Shown here: one piece after another, positions 26,227 to 36,455 of the stretch
Layout: every line of letters begins with the position of its first letter
Numbering within the stretch: position 1 is the stretch's first letter
Assembly (NCBI GenBank): GCA_022432975.1
Contig: CM039508.1
Location: 49,007,646 to 49,071,645 of the forward strand
DNA length: 64,000 nt
Direction: 5' to 3'
Origin: Begonia masoniana
Taxonomy: Eukaryota > Streptophyta > Magnoliopsida > Cucurbitales > Begoniaceae
Made by a program: the position numbers and the translations under genes
Notes under the pieces: model-generated
The model's database searches: none
The model's input: the letters and a program-made list of their open reading frames with translations, nothing else
Told to the model about the DNA's origin: nothing

Positions 26227-26552
26227 GCTCATTGCTCGCCCTCGAGTAATGTCTAAAATCAACACATCAATAAATCTTAATAATCTTCAAAATCATCTAA
26301 CATACTCAAATCCACAAACATAACAAAGTATTGACCAATCAATTTCAAGTCGAGTTTAAACAATCTCAAGATCACATATCCTTTCTAAATTGTGTGTGCG
26401 CCATGGTTAGAATCAAAACATTTTCAAACCACCCTAGAGTTACACAATCATGCTCTATTTAAAATCACAAGTTCAAAAACATATTTCTCTCTACTAACAA
26501 GAAATTTCTAAAGGTTCGGATCCATAATGCAAGTATTTCATAAGAATTAGGG

Positions 26553-26605
<53 letters not shown>

Positions 26606-27815
26606 TTTATTATTTTATTTTTTTTTTCGTAAGCTTTTCTCTTGGTTGCACCATCTTTTTACGCGAGTGACAACACTTGTAATGAAGTCCTCCGGTTACT
26701 CAACAATGCTTCCATGAAAATTACCCACAATTTGTGACGGAGTTCCTCCCGCTGTCCCTCATTTATTTTCCACCAATCGAGTATCCAAAAGGCTCACTCG
26801 AATTGAAAGTGAACTAGGGAATCACAAAATTGTTTTTCTTTTTTGAATCGATTTTTTTTTTTTTTTTTTTTTTTTAATATAACCCCCCCAAACTTATCAT
26901 TTTGTGTATGGATCTTCAACTCTAGATTTTTCCTTGCTTTGCATTAAGAAGGTATGATTCAAACATGCAACCTTAAATTAGAAACATAATTTTCTGAGTC
27001 TAGGGTTCTCCAAAAATTTCTCAATTCTACCAAAAAAAAAGTGTGCAAAAGGGATATGCTGCCTCAAGATGATTCATTCCTAACCTTAATTGACCGATCA
27101 ACAACTTAATCATGAGCATGGAAAATCATATATTAAGCAAATATTATTCTCGGCAAACCCAGAAAAGCAAATTGAAATCAAACTTGTCTTATAGTTTCCA
27201 TCCTTTCTATTATTAGTCCTACTCACACATAGAATAGAATTCATAATCACACCCCCCCAAACTTAAGAACTGACTATGCCCTCATAGTCAATAAACAGAT
27301 ATTAGCACAAAAATTGAATGAGAGGGAGGAGTAGGACTTCCCTGGATGGACTATTCATCCTCAGAGGCCTCCTCATCAGATTCAGGAGCTGTTGATTTGG
27401 CAGGAGGGCTATGGTTTGTGAGACTCTGAGGGAAGACAGGCAATGGGAAGGTGGTGCTCATATTCGGCTGGAAGGAGAGCTACGACGTGAATGGGTTCTA
27501 AAAAACGAAAGGAAAAATAAAAAAAAATAAAAAAAATCATTATTAGGGTAAAATAAAAAAAATAAGAGAGTTAACGAAAAATGGAAAGAAATTATTACTA
27601 ATTACTACCACTAATGTTTTAAAATAAATCAAATTTAGTTTCCAAAGTTATCAAACATGATCGACGCTACTAGCATTGCAGTAGCATCGCTATGTTCAAC
27701 GTTCTGAAAATAAATTCAATCCCAAATGAAAACACTAGCAAAAGGATACAGGGCTCTGGGCTGATTAGCCATGATCTTAAAATCTACTCCACAGACAGCC
27801 CAAAGCCTTTCTTGC
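26213..27815 (-). other. Noncoding stretch between pol and 3' LTR
   Basis: No long frame is visible where Athila elements may carry an env-like gene. It contains a (TA)n microsatellite (about 26557-26597), several long poly-T tracts, and three copies of a polypurine-tract motif. The copy at 26213-26226 directly abuts the 3' LTR and is the expected plus-strand primer. Confidence 0.8.
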
Positions 27816-29786
27816 TCACGGTGTTGCTGGCAGAGGGATGGAACTCCCTTTTTCATTAGTGATGACTCCTCCCAGATAATGCTTTGCTCGATGCCCATTT
27901 ATTTTAATGTATTTTCCAGTAGACTCGTTCAGCAATTCCAGGACTCCGAAGTCATTGATGGCCGTGATTTTGAAAGGCCCCATCCATTTGGACTTTAACT
28001 TGCCAGGAAACAGTTTCAACCGTGAATTGTAAACAAGAACTTGCTGACCCACTTCAAAAATTCTTTCCTTTAAGCTTTTATCATGCCAACGCTTTACCTT
28101 CTCCTTGTAAATTGTTGCATTTTCATAAGAGTGAAGCCTAAACTCCTCCAGTTCATCTAGTTGCAGCAATCTCTGTTCTCCAGCATTTGTCAAGTCCATG
28201 TTCAGCTTAGCAATTGCCCATTGTGTCTTATGCACTAGTTCCAATGGTAAATGGCAAGCTTTTCCGAAAACCAAACGAAAGGGTGAGGTTCCAATGGGGG
28301 TTTTGTACGCAGTTCTGTATGCCCATAGAGCGTCTGGTAATTTCTCAGCCCAATCTTTTCTTCCCGAGTTGACCACCTTCTCTAGAATTCGTTTAATCTC
28401 CCTATTTGATACTTCTGTTTGGCCATTAGCTTGCGGGTGATAGGGAGTAGTTACCTTGTGACGAACTCCATACTTAGCAAGCAGCTGTTTGAATTGCTTG
28501 TTGCAGAAATGGGTTCCACCGTCGCTGATAATAGCACGAGGTGTTCCAAACCTCGTGAAAATATTCCTATGGAGAAATCGTGTAACAGCCTTAGCATCAT
28601 TTGAAGGAAGGGCAACTGCTTCTACCCACTTGGAGACATAATCAACAGCAAGCAAAATATATTGATTTCCGAATGAGGAAGGGAATGGTCCCATGAAATC
28701 TATTCCCCAAACATCGAAGAGTTCGACTTCGAGTATGTTCATTAGCGGCATCTCATGCTTTCTCGAAATATTCCCCACTCGTTGACACCTATCACAAGAT
28801 TTTACAAACTCATTAGCATCACGAAATAAAGTTGGCCAAAACAAACCTGATTGCAAGACTTTTGATGCTGTTCTGATTCCTCCGAAGTGGCCACCATACG
28901 ATGCTGAATGACAGTGCTGCAGCACTGCTGGGATTTCACTGTCCGAAACACATCTTCTATATATTTGGTCAGCGCAGAGCTTAAATAAATATGGGTCATC
29001 CCAATAATAGTGGCTAACATCTTTTAGGAACTTTTTCTTCTGCTGGTAATTAAAATCGAATGGAATAATAGCACTTACAATGAAGTTCACGATGTCAGCG
29101 TACCATGGTATTTCCTTAATGCTCAGCAACTGTTCGTCTGGGAAGCTTTCTGAAATAGGTGCTGTGAAGTCCACTTTTTCGTCCAACTCCAACTTGGATA
29201 GATGGTCAGCAACTTGGTTCTCCCTCCCCTTTCGATCCTTTATTTCTAAGTCGAACTCCTGCAACAAAAGTACCCAACGTATTAATCTAGGTTTAGCATC
29301 TTTTTTCGTCATCAGGTATTTGATGGCCGAGTGGTCTGTGTAAACCACTACTCTTGTTCCTAGTAAATATTGCCTGAACTTCTCAAATGCAAACACCACG
29401 GCCAAAAGTTCCTTTTCAGTCGTAGTGTAATTCCGCTGTGCACCAGTTAGTGTTTTACTGGCATAATATATGGCATAGAATATCTTCTCTTTTCGTTGTC
29501 CAAGCACTGCTCCCAGGGTGAAATCACTAGCATCACACATTAATTCAAAAGGTAATGACCAGTCAGGTGCAACTATTATTGGGGCTGAGATGAGTTTCTG
29601 TTTCAAAGTTTCAAACGCTTGATGACATGCCTCGTCAAAAATGAACGGTCTGCTCTCTTCCAGTAGTGAACACAGTGGCTTGGCAATTTTTGAGAAATCT
29701 TTTATGAACCTCCTGTAAAACCCAGCATGTCCTAAAAAACTCCTAATCCCTTTGACATTTTTCGGCGGCGGTAATTTCTCTATCAC
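27816..29786 (-). CDS. Athila-like pol remainder: RNase H and integrase
   Basis: Open frame of 656 codons that continues pol after the frame break. It starts within the RT connection region ([17 protein letters not shown]). RNase H of the Ty3 type follows ([13 protein letters not shown] at about 150). The integrase has an H-H-C-C finger ([13 protein letters not shown] ... CDRCQR, at about 290-335) and a DDE core ([28 protein letters not shown]). The C-terminal part ends in a [10 protein letters not shown] segment. All three DDE acids are visible. The first ATG here is internal to pol and is not a true start. Confidence 0.92.
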   Translation of the reverse strand: MIEKLPPPKNVKGIRSFLGHAGFYRRFIKDFSKIAKPLCSLLEESRPFIFDEACHQAFETLKQKLISAPIIVAPDWSLPFELMCDASDFTLGAVLGQRKEKIFYAIYYASKTLTGAQRNYTTTEKELLAVVFAFEKFRQYLLGTRVVVYTDHSAIKYLMTKKDAKPRLIRWVLLLQEFDLEIKDRKGRENQVADHLSKLELDEKVDFTAPISESFPDEQLLSIKEIPWYADIVNFIVSAIIPFDFNYQQKKKFLKDVSHYYWDDPYLFKLCADQIYRRCVSDSEIPAVLQHCHSASYGGHFGGIRTASKVLQSGLFWPTLFRDANEFVKSCDRCQRVGNISRKHEMPLMNILEVELFDVWGIDFMGPFPSSFGNQYILLAVDYVSKWVEAVALPSNDAKAVTRFLHRNIFTRFGTPRAIISDGGTHFCNKQFKQLLAKYGVRHKVTTPYHPQANGQTEVSNREIKRILEKVVNSGRKDWAEKLPDALWAYRTAYKTPIGTSPFRLVFGKACHLPLELVHKTQWAIAKLNMDLTNAGEQRLLQLDELEEFRLHSYENATIYKEKVKRWHDKSLKERIFEVGQQVLVYNSRLKLFPGKLKSKWMGPFKITAINDFGVLELLNESTGKYIKINGHRAKHYLGGVITNEKGSSIPLPATP

Positions 29787-29803
29787 TTCGATTTTTGCCT
29801 TGT

Positions 29804-32800
29804 CTACTTCAATACCTTGTTCAGATATTCGATGTCCGGTACAACTCCTTCCTTAACCATAAACTGACATTTTTCCCAGTTCAAAACCAAATCCGTCTCG
29901 GTACACCGCTGCAGCACTTTTTCCAAACTCGTCAAGCAATTTTTGAATGAGTCTCCGGTGACTGAGAAATCGTCCATGAATATCTCCAAGAAAGTTTCTA
30001 TCATGTCTGAGAAAATGGATACCATGCAGCGCTGGAAAGTAGCGGGAGCGTTGCATAATCCGAAGGGCATGCGTCTGAAGGCGAACGTTCCATAAGGACA
30101 GGTGAACGTTGTCTTCTCTTGGTCCTCAGGTAAAATAGAGATCTGATTGTAGCCCGAGTACCCATCAAGGAAACAGAAATATTTCTTCCCAGCTAGACGA
30201 TCGACCATTTGATCGAGAAATGGCAGCGGAAAATGGTCCTTCCTTGTTGCTTTGTTTAATTTGCGATAGTCCATACACACCCGCCAACCACTGATGATCC
30301 GTGTGGGTAGTAGCTCATTGTTTTGGTTCTGAATAACAGTCATTCCTCCTTTCTTCTTCACGCATTGGACTGGGCTTACCCAGGAACTGTCGGCGATGGG
30401 GTATATGATTCCTGCGTCCAGTAGTTTAATCACCTCTTTCTTGACTACCTCTTTCATTACAGGATTCAAGCGTCGCTGTTGTTCAATGGATGGATGAAAG
30501 TCTGGTTCCATAAGTATCTTGTGCATACAGATAGTGGGACTGATCCCTTTAATATCAGCAATAGTCCATGCAATAGCATTTCTGAACCTTCCCAAGACCT
30601 CCAATAATTCAGCTTCCTGTTCTGGCGTTAGGGTTGTGGAGATGATGACTGGCAGCGTACTTGCTTCTCCTAGGTAAGCATATTTTAAATGGGCAGGGAG
30701 CTGTTTCAACTCCAATTTTGGTGGTTTGATCAACGAAGATTGCAAAGCCTTATATTCAGATACTTCCCTCTCCAGGTTCTCGTACTGTCGTGGCCATGGC
30801 TTATGAAACTTTGTGTTCTGATGCTGGTTTTTACCCATAATTCCCTCGATGCTTTCACATGTGTATTGCATAGTGTGTATTTCGTCCGTTCCTATAGAAT
30901 AGCAGTCCTCAACTTCAATCTCGTCGGGAAACTTCATAGCCTTTAATACATTGAATGTGATTTTCTGTTCATTCACTCGCATTGTAAGTTCTCCTTTCTG
31001 TACATCAATTAACGTCCTACCAGTAGCCAATAATGGACGTCCCAGAATAATTGGAACTTCTCTGTCGGCCTCGCAATCAAGAATGATGAAGTCGGCTGGG
31101 AATATAAACTTATCGACTTTCACTAAGACATCTTCGATTTTTCCCTCGGGATAAGCCAAAGATCGATCAGCTAATTGCAAAGTCAACGTTGTAGGTCTCG
31201 CTTCTCCAATATTCAACTTTTTGAAAATAGACATTGGCATTAGATTAATGCTAGCACCAAGATCACACAAAGCTTTCCCGATGTAATGATTTCCTATCGA
31301 ACATGGAATTGTGAAGCTCCCCGGGTCTTTTAATTTCTGAGGCAGCTTATTTTGAAGAATATAACTGCATTCTTCCGTCATGGCAACAGTCTCAAATTCA
31401 CCCATCTTCCGTTTCCTTGAAAGTATATCTTTCATGAATTTCGCATAGCTGGGCATTTGTTCCAAAGCTTCTACCAGCGGGATATTGATATGGAGCTGTT
31501 TTAAAACGTCAAGGAATTTCTTAAATTTCTGCTCTTGCTGGTGTTTTTGAAGTCTTTGCGGAAAAGGTGGAGGTGGCCTCTCGTTAATGTCAATTTGTAA
31601 ACGATGCTGCTGCAATGTTCCAGCATCGTTTCTGGCAACATCATTTTCTGGGTAACTTTTTGATCGATGCTGCAGCACAGTTTCAACATCGTTCCTGGCA
31701 GTTTGATTTTTTTCTTTTTCTGTACTGTTTTCCACGGGTTTTTCCTGTTCTATCTCAACCTCAACCAGCTCGGGTTCTTTCTCAGGTTCAGGAACTGTCT
31801 CCACATTTCTTCCATTGCGTAATTGAATGGAATTACATTGCTCTTTTCCATCCCTCTTCGGTAGTTCAGTGTTGCTTGGCAATGTTCCAGGAAATCTGTT
31901 GCTTAAAACTTGTGCCATTTGACCCATTTGTGTTTCCAGATTCCTATGAGAAGCAGCTTGATTTTGGATCAGTGTTTCCAAATTTCTATTGGACGTCGCC
32001 TGGTTTTGAATCATCGTCATTAGGTTTTGCATCATTGCATCATTTCTGTCTATATAATTATTCACTTTCTGCTCCAAGGAGGACGATTCAGCTTGAAGTG
32101 GTTTGATTTGTGAAGAAGTTCCAGCTTGTGCGTAGCTTTGCTGCTGCTGAAATCCTTGTTGATTTTGCTGAAAACCAGAATTAAAATTCCTTGGCTGAGA
32201 ATTCCATTGGTTCGGTTGCTTCCATCCGGGATTAAAAGTGTTATTGTTTCGATTGAAACCCACGAAATTCACAGCTTCCGGGTTTTGTGGGCAGTGCTCG
32301 AATGAATGTTCATCTCCACAATATACGCAAGACAGACTTAATACTTGCTGCGGTTGTTGCTTTGCTGGATTGGCCATCGCTTTAATTGCGCTGGTAAGAG
32401 TGGATAATTGAGCGGAGATTGCTGTCATTGGGTCAAGTTCCAAAACTCCTGGTGTTTTCTTTGCTACAGCCGCTCTCTCGGAAGGCCACTGGTAATTATT
32501 GGATGCAATGGTCTCCAATAAATCATAAGCTTCAGTATATCTCTTCGATAAAAATGCTCCGCCCGCTGATGCATCAAGAATGGCCCTTGTTTGTCCATTT
32601 AAACCGTTATAAAAAGTTTCCAATTGAACCCACGCCGAGACTCCATGGTTTGGACACTGTCGAATAAGCTCCTTGTATCGCTCCCAAGCTTCATATAGGG
32701 ACTCAATATCCTGTTGATGGAAGCTCATGATATCACCCCTCATTTTGGCATTCTTCGCTGGCGGGAAGTACTTAGTAAGAAACCTTTGTGCTAGTGCTTG

Positions 32801-33262
32801 CCAAGAATCAATTGAATTTGGAGGTAACGAATTTAGCCACGTTTTTGCCCGATCCCGAAGAGAGAATGGAAAAAGCTTAAATTTCAGCATCTCCCGCGTT
32901 GCTTCATCGTCTTCGAATGTATCACATAATTGCCGAAAATCCCTTAGATGAGCGTTCGGATCCTCCGTAGCCATCCCGCTGAATTGTCCTATCGTTTGAA
33001 GCATTTGGAACATCATAGGTTTCAACTCGCACCGTACAGCAGGGCGTGCGGGTCGGATTATTCCTGGATTTAAATTATCAAGATTTGGAACTGCATAATC
33101 ACGGATCGGTCTCTCTTGTTCATTGGCCACGTTTTGTTCTCCTCCTTGACCCTCGTTTTGATTCATATTCGCTTGCTGATTTTGTTGTCGACGTCTATCT
33201 CTAAAAGTCCTTTCAATTTCGGGGTCGTAGGGGACTAGATCGTTCTCTTCGTTTCTTAACAT
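29804..33262 (-). CDS. Athila-like gag, protease and reverse transcriptase
   Basis: Open frame of 1,152 codons. Gag comes first: an N-terminal [12 protein letters not shown] stretch, then the retrotransposon gag core at about residues 75-270 ([22 protein letters not shown]). A zinc knuckle [13 protein letters not shown] follows at about 310-325, then a Gln/Asn-rich region and a coiled-coil-like repeat ([20 protein letters not shown]). The protease motif [11 protein letters not shown] lies at about 670. The RT follows, with DYRKLNKAT and the catalytic FMDDFSV near the end. The frame stops shortly after RT. The rest of pol continues in another frame, 17 bases on, because of an apparent one-base loss near 29830-29842. 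The long, clean frame fits a young copy. Confidence 0.92.
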   Translation of the reverse strand: MLRNEENDLVPYDPEIERTFRDRRRQQNQQANMNQNEGQGGEQNVANEQERPIRDYAVPNLDNLNPGIIRPARPAVRCELKPMMFQMLQTIGQFSGMATEDPNAHLRDFRQLCDTFEDDEATREMLKFKLFPFSLRDRAKTWLNSLPPNSIDSWQALAQRFLTKYFPPAKNAKMRGDIMSFHQQDIESLYEAWERYKELIRQCPNHGVSAWVQLETFYNGLNGQTRAILDASAGGAFLSKRYTEAYDLLETIASNNYQWPSERAAVAKKTPGVLELDPMTAISAQLSTLTSAIKAMANPAKQQPQQVLSLSCVYCGDEHSFEHCPQNPEAVNFVGFNRNNNTFNPGWKQPNQWNSQPRNFNSGFQQNQQGFQQQQSYAQAGTSSQIKPLQAESSSLEQKVNNYIDRNDAMMQNLMTMIQNQATSNRNLETLIQNQAASHRNLETQMGQMAQVLSNRFPGTLPSNTELPKRDGKEQCNSIQLRNGRNVETVPEPEKEPELVEVEIEQEKPVENSTEKEKNQTARNDVETVLQHRSKSYPENDVARNDAGTLQQHRLQIDINERPPPPFPQRLQKHQQEQKFKKFLDVLKQLHINIPLVEALEQMPSYAKFMKDILSRKRKMGEFETVAMTEECSYILQNKLPQKLKDPGSFTIPCSIGNHYIGKALCDLGASINLMPMSIFKKLNIGEARPTTLTLQLADRSLAYPEGKIEDVLVKVDKFIFPADFIILDCEADREVPIILGRPLLATGRTLIDVQKGELTMRVNEQKITFNVLKAMKFPDEIEVEDCYSIGTDEIHTMQYTCESIEGIMGKNQHQNTKFHKPWPRQYENLEREVSEYKALQSSLIKPPKLELKQLPAHLKYAYLGEASTLPVIISTTLTPEQEAELLEVLGRFRNAIAWTIADIKGISPTICMHKILMEPDFHPSIEQQRRLNPVMKEVVKKEVIKLLDAGIIYPIADSSWVSPVQCVKKKGGMTVIQNQNNELLPTRIISGWRVCMDYRKLNKATRKDHFPLPFLDQMVDRLAGKKYFCFLDGYSGYNQISILPEDQEKTTFTCPYGTFAFRRMPFGLCNAPATFQRCMVSIFSDMIETFLEIFMDDFSVTGDSFKNCLTSLEKVLQRCTETDLVLNWEKCQFMVKEGVVPDIEYLNKVLK

Positions 33263-33358
33263 AAATCACTTGGTACCTGAAATAAATAAAAAAAAAAAAA
33301 AAATTCAGAATAGAAATAAAGAAAAATTCCACAAAATAATAAGAAATAAAAATCTCTA

Positions 33359-33376
33359 TCCCCGGCAACGGCGCCA
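33359..33376 (-). other. Primer-binding site, tRNA-Asp
   Basis: The plus strand reads TCCCCGGCAACGGCGCCA, identical to the 3' end of plant tRNA-Asp(GUC) including CCA. On the coding strand the complementary site lies six bases after the 5' LTR, where minus-strand DNA synthesis would be primed. tRNA-Asp priming is typical of Athila elements. Confidence 0.9.
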
Positions 33377-33382
33377 AAAACT

Positions 33383-34725
33383 TGTTGTGCGAAAAGCACA
33401 CTACGCAAGTGCACGTTATCGTTACCAAGTAGTATATAAAAATGTCGATCCCACGGAGATAGAAACTCTTATATTCTACTAATTTATGGAATATCAACAA
33501 ATAATTAAAATGGAATTAAAAGATGATTGGATGACTCAGATTGACCTAAACAAAATATTCAACGAAGAAAATTAAAACAAGTTAGCACAAAGAATTACGA
33601 GAACACAAATTGAAAATATGATTCGGTTTCGATTTCCCTTGCTATTAATTTCCTATGGGTTAATTCAAGTTACTTTTGATTGACTAGAATTTCTAATTAA
33701 TTACGGAGATGACGTCACGTAATTTAGTCGTTTTTCCTATTGCTTTTACAATTCAAGAAAAGCCAACATGATGAAACAACTAAAATCAGCCCAACTCTCA
33801 ACGTGTCACAAGGGTTTGAGTGAACATGACAAAACACTCGGACTATTGTCTGTCACGCACAATAATCCCCCAGGTAACTTGGCACACGTCCTAACAACCA
33901 CTTATTGACGTAAACATGGCGTCCTAGACTCTATATTATGGACAAGCATAACATAAAGTAAACAATCAGCACATGCCAAATTAATCAACAATAAAAAGAG
34001 AATAACCCTTCGAAAATCAATAACTCAGTACTCTCTAATCAAATCAATTGAAAGTTAGTTCATAATTGTGCAAAAAAAACAAATCATGAGATTCAGAGAA
34101 TTCATACAATAACACAAAGAAATAATAATATTTTTGTTCAGAGAGAGAGATAGAGAAGAAGAAGAAGAGCTGAAGTCGTTCAGAATTGCCGCCCCCGGTG
34201 CGTGATATTTTGTCTTCTTCCTCCCCAAAAAAAAACTTTTTTTCTTTCAGCGTCAGATCCCCTTTTTTTGATGATTCTTCCTCCTTTTCTTTTTCAAATT
34301 TTTTCTTTTTTTTTTTTAATTGATCTCCTAGCTTGCTGCCACATGTGTGCCACGTCAGACCTAATCGGATCAGATGGTTTTTAAGCAATCTTTCCTGATC
34401 TTTCTATATTTGAATTTGCTAAAAAAAATCTTGCCAAAGATCTTCTCTTTCAATCAACGGCTAGATGTGGCTTTATTTTGCCCAAAATCCTGTGAATCAA
34501 ATAAATAAAATGCCAAACAAAAATTCAATGAACATATCTGTCAAATTTCATACAACTAAAGGCATGGAAACCGTATTTCCTGGAAAATGCAGCAGTGCTA
34601 CTACAATGCTGTGGCATTGCTCCAATATTGTTTTAAAACGTCGTTTCAGCATTCTTTTCAGTACATTTTTCCTATCATTTGCACATCCAAATGAGTGTAT
34701 AATAAGTCTTTTTCAAGACTTAACA
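33383..34725 (-). repeat. 5' LTR of the Athila-like element (1,343 bp)
   Basis: Second copy of the LTR, adjoining the primer-binding site on its 33383 side. Differences from the other LTR include one in the CCCCCAGG stretch near 33870, two near 34200-34222, one near 34358 (CAGACC versus CAGCCC), and poly-A length changes. Confidence 0.93.
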
Positions 34726-34970
34726 ACAGTTCTCACCTCGCTTAACCAGAATTGGAACTGGAACTGGAACTAGAATCAAAATCGGAATTGGGAGCTTTTG
34801 GAACCGAACAACATGAACCTTGTTTCACTGTTTCGGTTTGATTTCAAAACAATTTATTTTTAAAACTTTGTTTTTATATTTGGATGATATTGAGTCGGGT
34901 TTTTGGAGTTTACGTCGGGTTTAAGACCCGTTTTTGGATATGAACAGGTTTTTTGGGTTGGGTTTTAATC

Positions 34971-36119
34971 CAATGTGTAAAACCCGTCAAATTTTAGTAG
35001 TAAAAATTTGAATAAATTTTTCACGAATTTTAGTGTAAATAATTGTGATCAATTTCGTTAATTTATGGTAGGAATTTGGATCGTGAAAACGAACGTTAAA
35101 TTAAAGGTAATTAATTGTAGAGATTTAATAAAAGAATTAATTAAAATCAAAAGAAGTAGGTAAAATAATAATAAAGTAGGTAAAATAAAAAATGAAATGG
35201 ATTTAATATAAAATAAAAATTTAAAACAATAAGGTTTTATTAAAAACCTTATTGTTTCTCTCTGTCGACAGAAAGAAACCAGAGGAAGGAGAGAGAGGGA
35301 AGAGAGAGCTGCGCGAGGAGAAAATTGCCGACGCCAGAACGACCTCCGTTCGGTGCAATTTTGGTGTCAAAACGTTCGTCTCGAGGAGTAGATCAACGTT
35401 TGTGAAGGGCGTTTTCGAAAGTAATCCTTCTTTCTCTCGATTTTTGCCCGAGATATTTCGGGTTTTAGGTTTTGTTAGATCTGAGTTTTTGGGGTCGATT
35501 TCTCCGTGTTTTTGGCAGGGATTGACTCGAAAAGTGGTTGGAAACGTGTTAGGGTGATTTTCGGCGAAAAACATGTTAGAAATTCGATTTTTCGCTGCGA
35601 GTTGATCACCGAACGCCGGTGAAGCTCCGGCGACCAACCGACGATCAACCCGCGGCGAAAAATCAAATTTCTAACCTGTTTTTCGCCGAAAATCACCCCC
35701 AACACGTTTCCAACCACTTTTCGAGCCGATCCCTGCCAAAAACACTGAAAATCGATCCCAAAAATTCAGATCTAACAAAACCTAAAATCCGAAACATATA
35801 GGGCAAAAATCGAGAGAAAGAAGGGTTACTTTTGAAAACGCCCTTCACAAACGTTGATCTACTCTTCGAGACGAACGTTTTGACACCAAAATCGCACCGA
35901 ACGGAGGTCATTCTGGCGTCTTCAATTTTCTCCTCGCGCGGCTCTCTCTCCTTTCTCTGTTTCTTTCTGTCGGCAGAGAGAAAGAAAGTTTTTAATAAAA
36001 CCTTAAATTTTTATTTTATTATTTTATATTAAATCTATTTCATTTTATTATTTTATCTACTTTATTATTATTTGAAAAATTTATTCAAATTTGCTAAAAT
36101 TTGCTGGGTTTTACACAAT
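34971..36119. repeat. Large hairpin of two inverted LTR-like arms
   Basis: The left arm (34971-35604) and the right arm (about 35630-36119) are inverted copies. Both begin with TGTGTAAAACCC-like ends at the outside and share, in opposite orientation, segments such as TTTTCGGCGAAAAACA. The left arm has about 135 extra bases (near 35020-35155). The centre (about 35612-35632) is itself palindromic (CGCCGGTGAAGCTCCGGCG). The outer ends and the C/T-rich inner sequence suggest partial LTRs of one Ty3 family placed head to head (inference). Frames reading through it are by-products of the repeat. It ends about 340 bp before the homoserine dehydrogenase start codon. Confidence 0.88.
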
Positions 36120-36397
36120 GTTTTATCCACGGTTAGCTTCGGCTTGTTTTTCACAGTTTTTTACCTCCAAAAAATAACCTGGATTCTTGAAATTGTGGAA
36201 CCTCGCAAGTAGAGAGAGGGAGTTAACCTTTGAGCGCAGGTTGCTGTGACTGATGACGGATCGTGACGGCGCAGATGACTGTGAAATGCGGTGATAGTAA
36301 TCATGTGTGTTTCGCCTACCATACTTTTACTTTAGTCCAATCAGATCACTAAACGTACACATCTCGTCGAAATTTAAGTAATTTTTCTCTTTCGAAC

Positions 36398-36405
36398 TAT
36401 AAATA
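36398..36405 (+). promoter_or_regulatory. TATA box of the homoserine dehydrogenase gene
   Basis: TATAAATA lies 51 bp before the start codon at 36456, in an otherwise mixed-composition promoter. This position implies a very short leader, with transcription starting about 25-35 bp downstream of the box. Confidence 0.6.
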
Positions 36406-36455
36406 GTTTTTGGCTTCCAAAATTCTTTTCAGTTTTTCTCCCAGCGTCACTAAAA

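Larger units (their letters stand above)
24868..34725 (-). mobile_element. Complete Athila-like Ty3 retrotransposon
   Basis: A 9.86 kb element on the minus strand, bounded by near-identical LTRs (24868-26212 and 33383-34725) and a 5 bp target duplication ACAGT (24863-24867 and 34726-34730). Order on the minus strand: 5' LTR, tRNA-Asp primer site, gag-protease-RT frame, RNase H-integrase frame, 1.6 kb noncoding stretch, polypurine tract, 3' LTR. The order RT-RNase H-integrase defines Ty3. The tRNA-Asp primer and the gag type ([16 protein letters not shown] near the N-terminus) point to the Athila branch. By eye the LTRs differ at about four bases plus a few poly-A/T length changes, so the insertion is recent. 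It sits between SERRATE and homoserine dehydrogenase. Confidence 0.93.

Noticed and set aside
25665..26227. Frames inside the LTR, repeated at 34044-34773
   Set aside because: They are duplicated because the LTRs are duplicated, have low complexity (KKKKKF, EKEEE) and show no gag or pol similarity.
26557..26597. (TA)n run considered as a regulatory or matrix-attachment signal
   Set aside because: A simple microsatellite in a retroelement explains it; nothing else supports a function.
35221..36032. Overlapping frames on both strands with mutually similar products
   Set aside because: The similarity comes from the inverted repeat itself: each arm read in opposite directions gives the same peptide. 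There is no known domain and no promoter arrangement.
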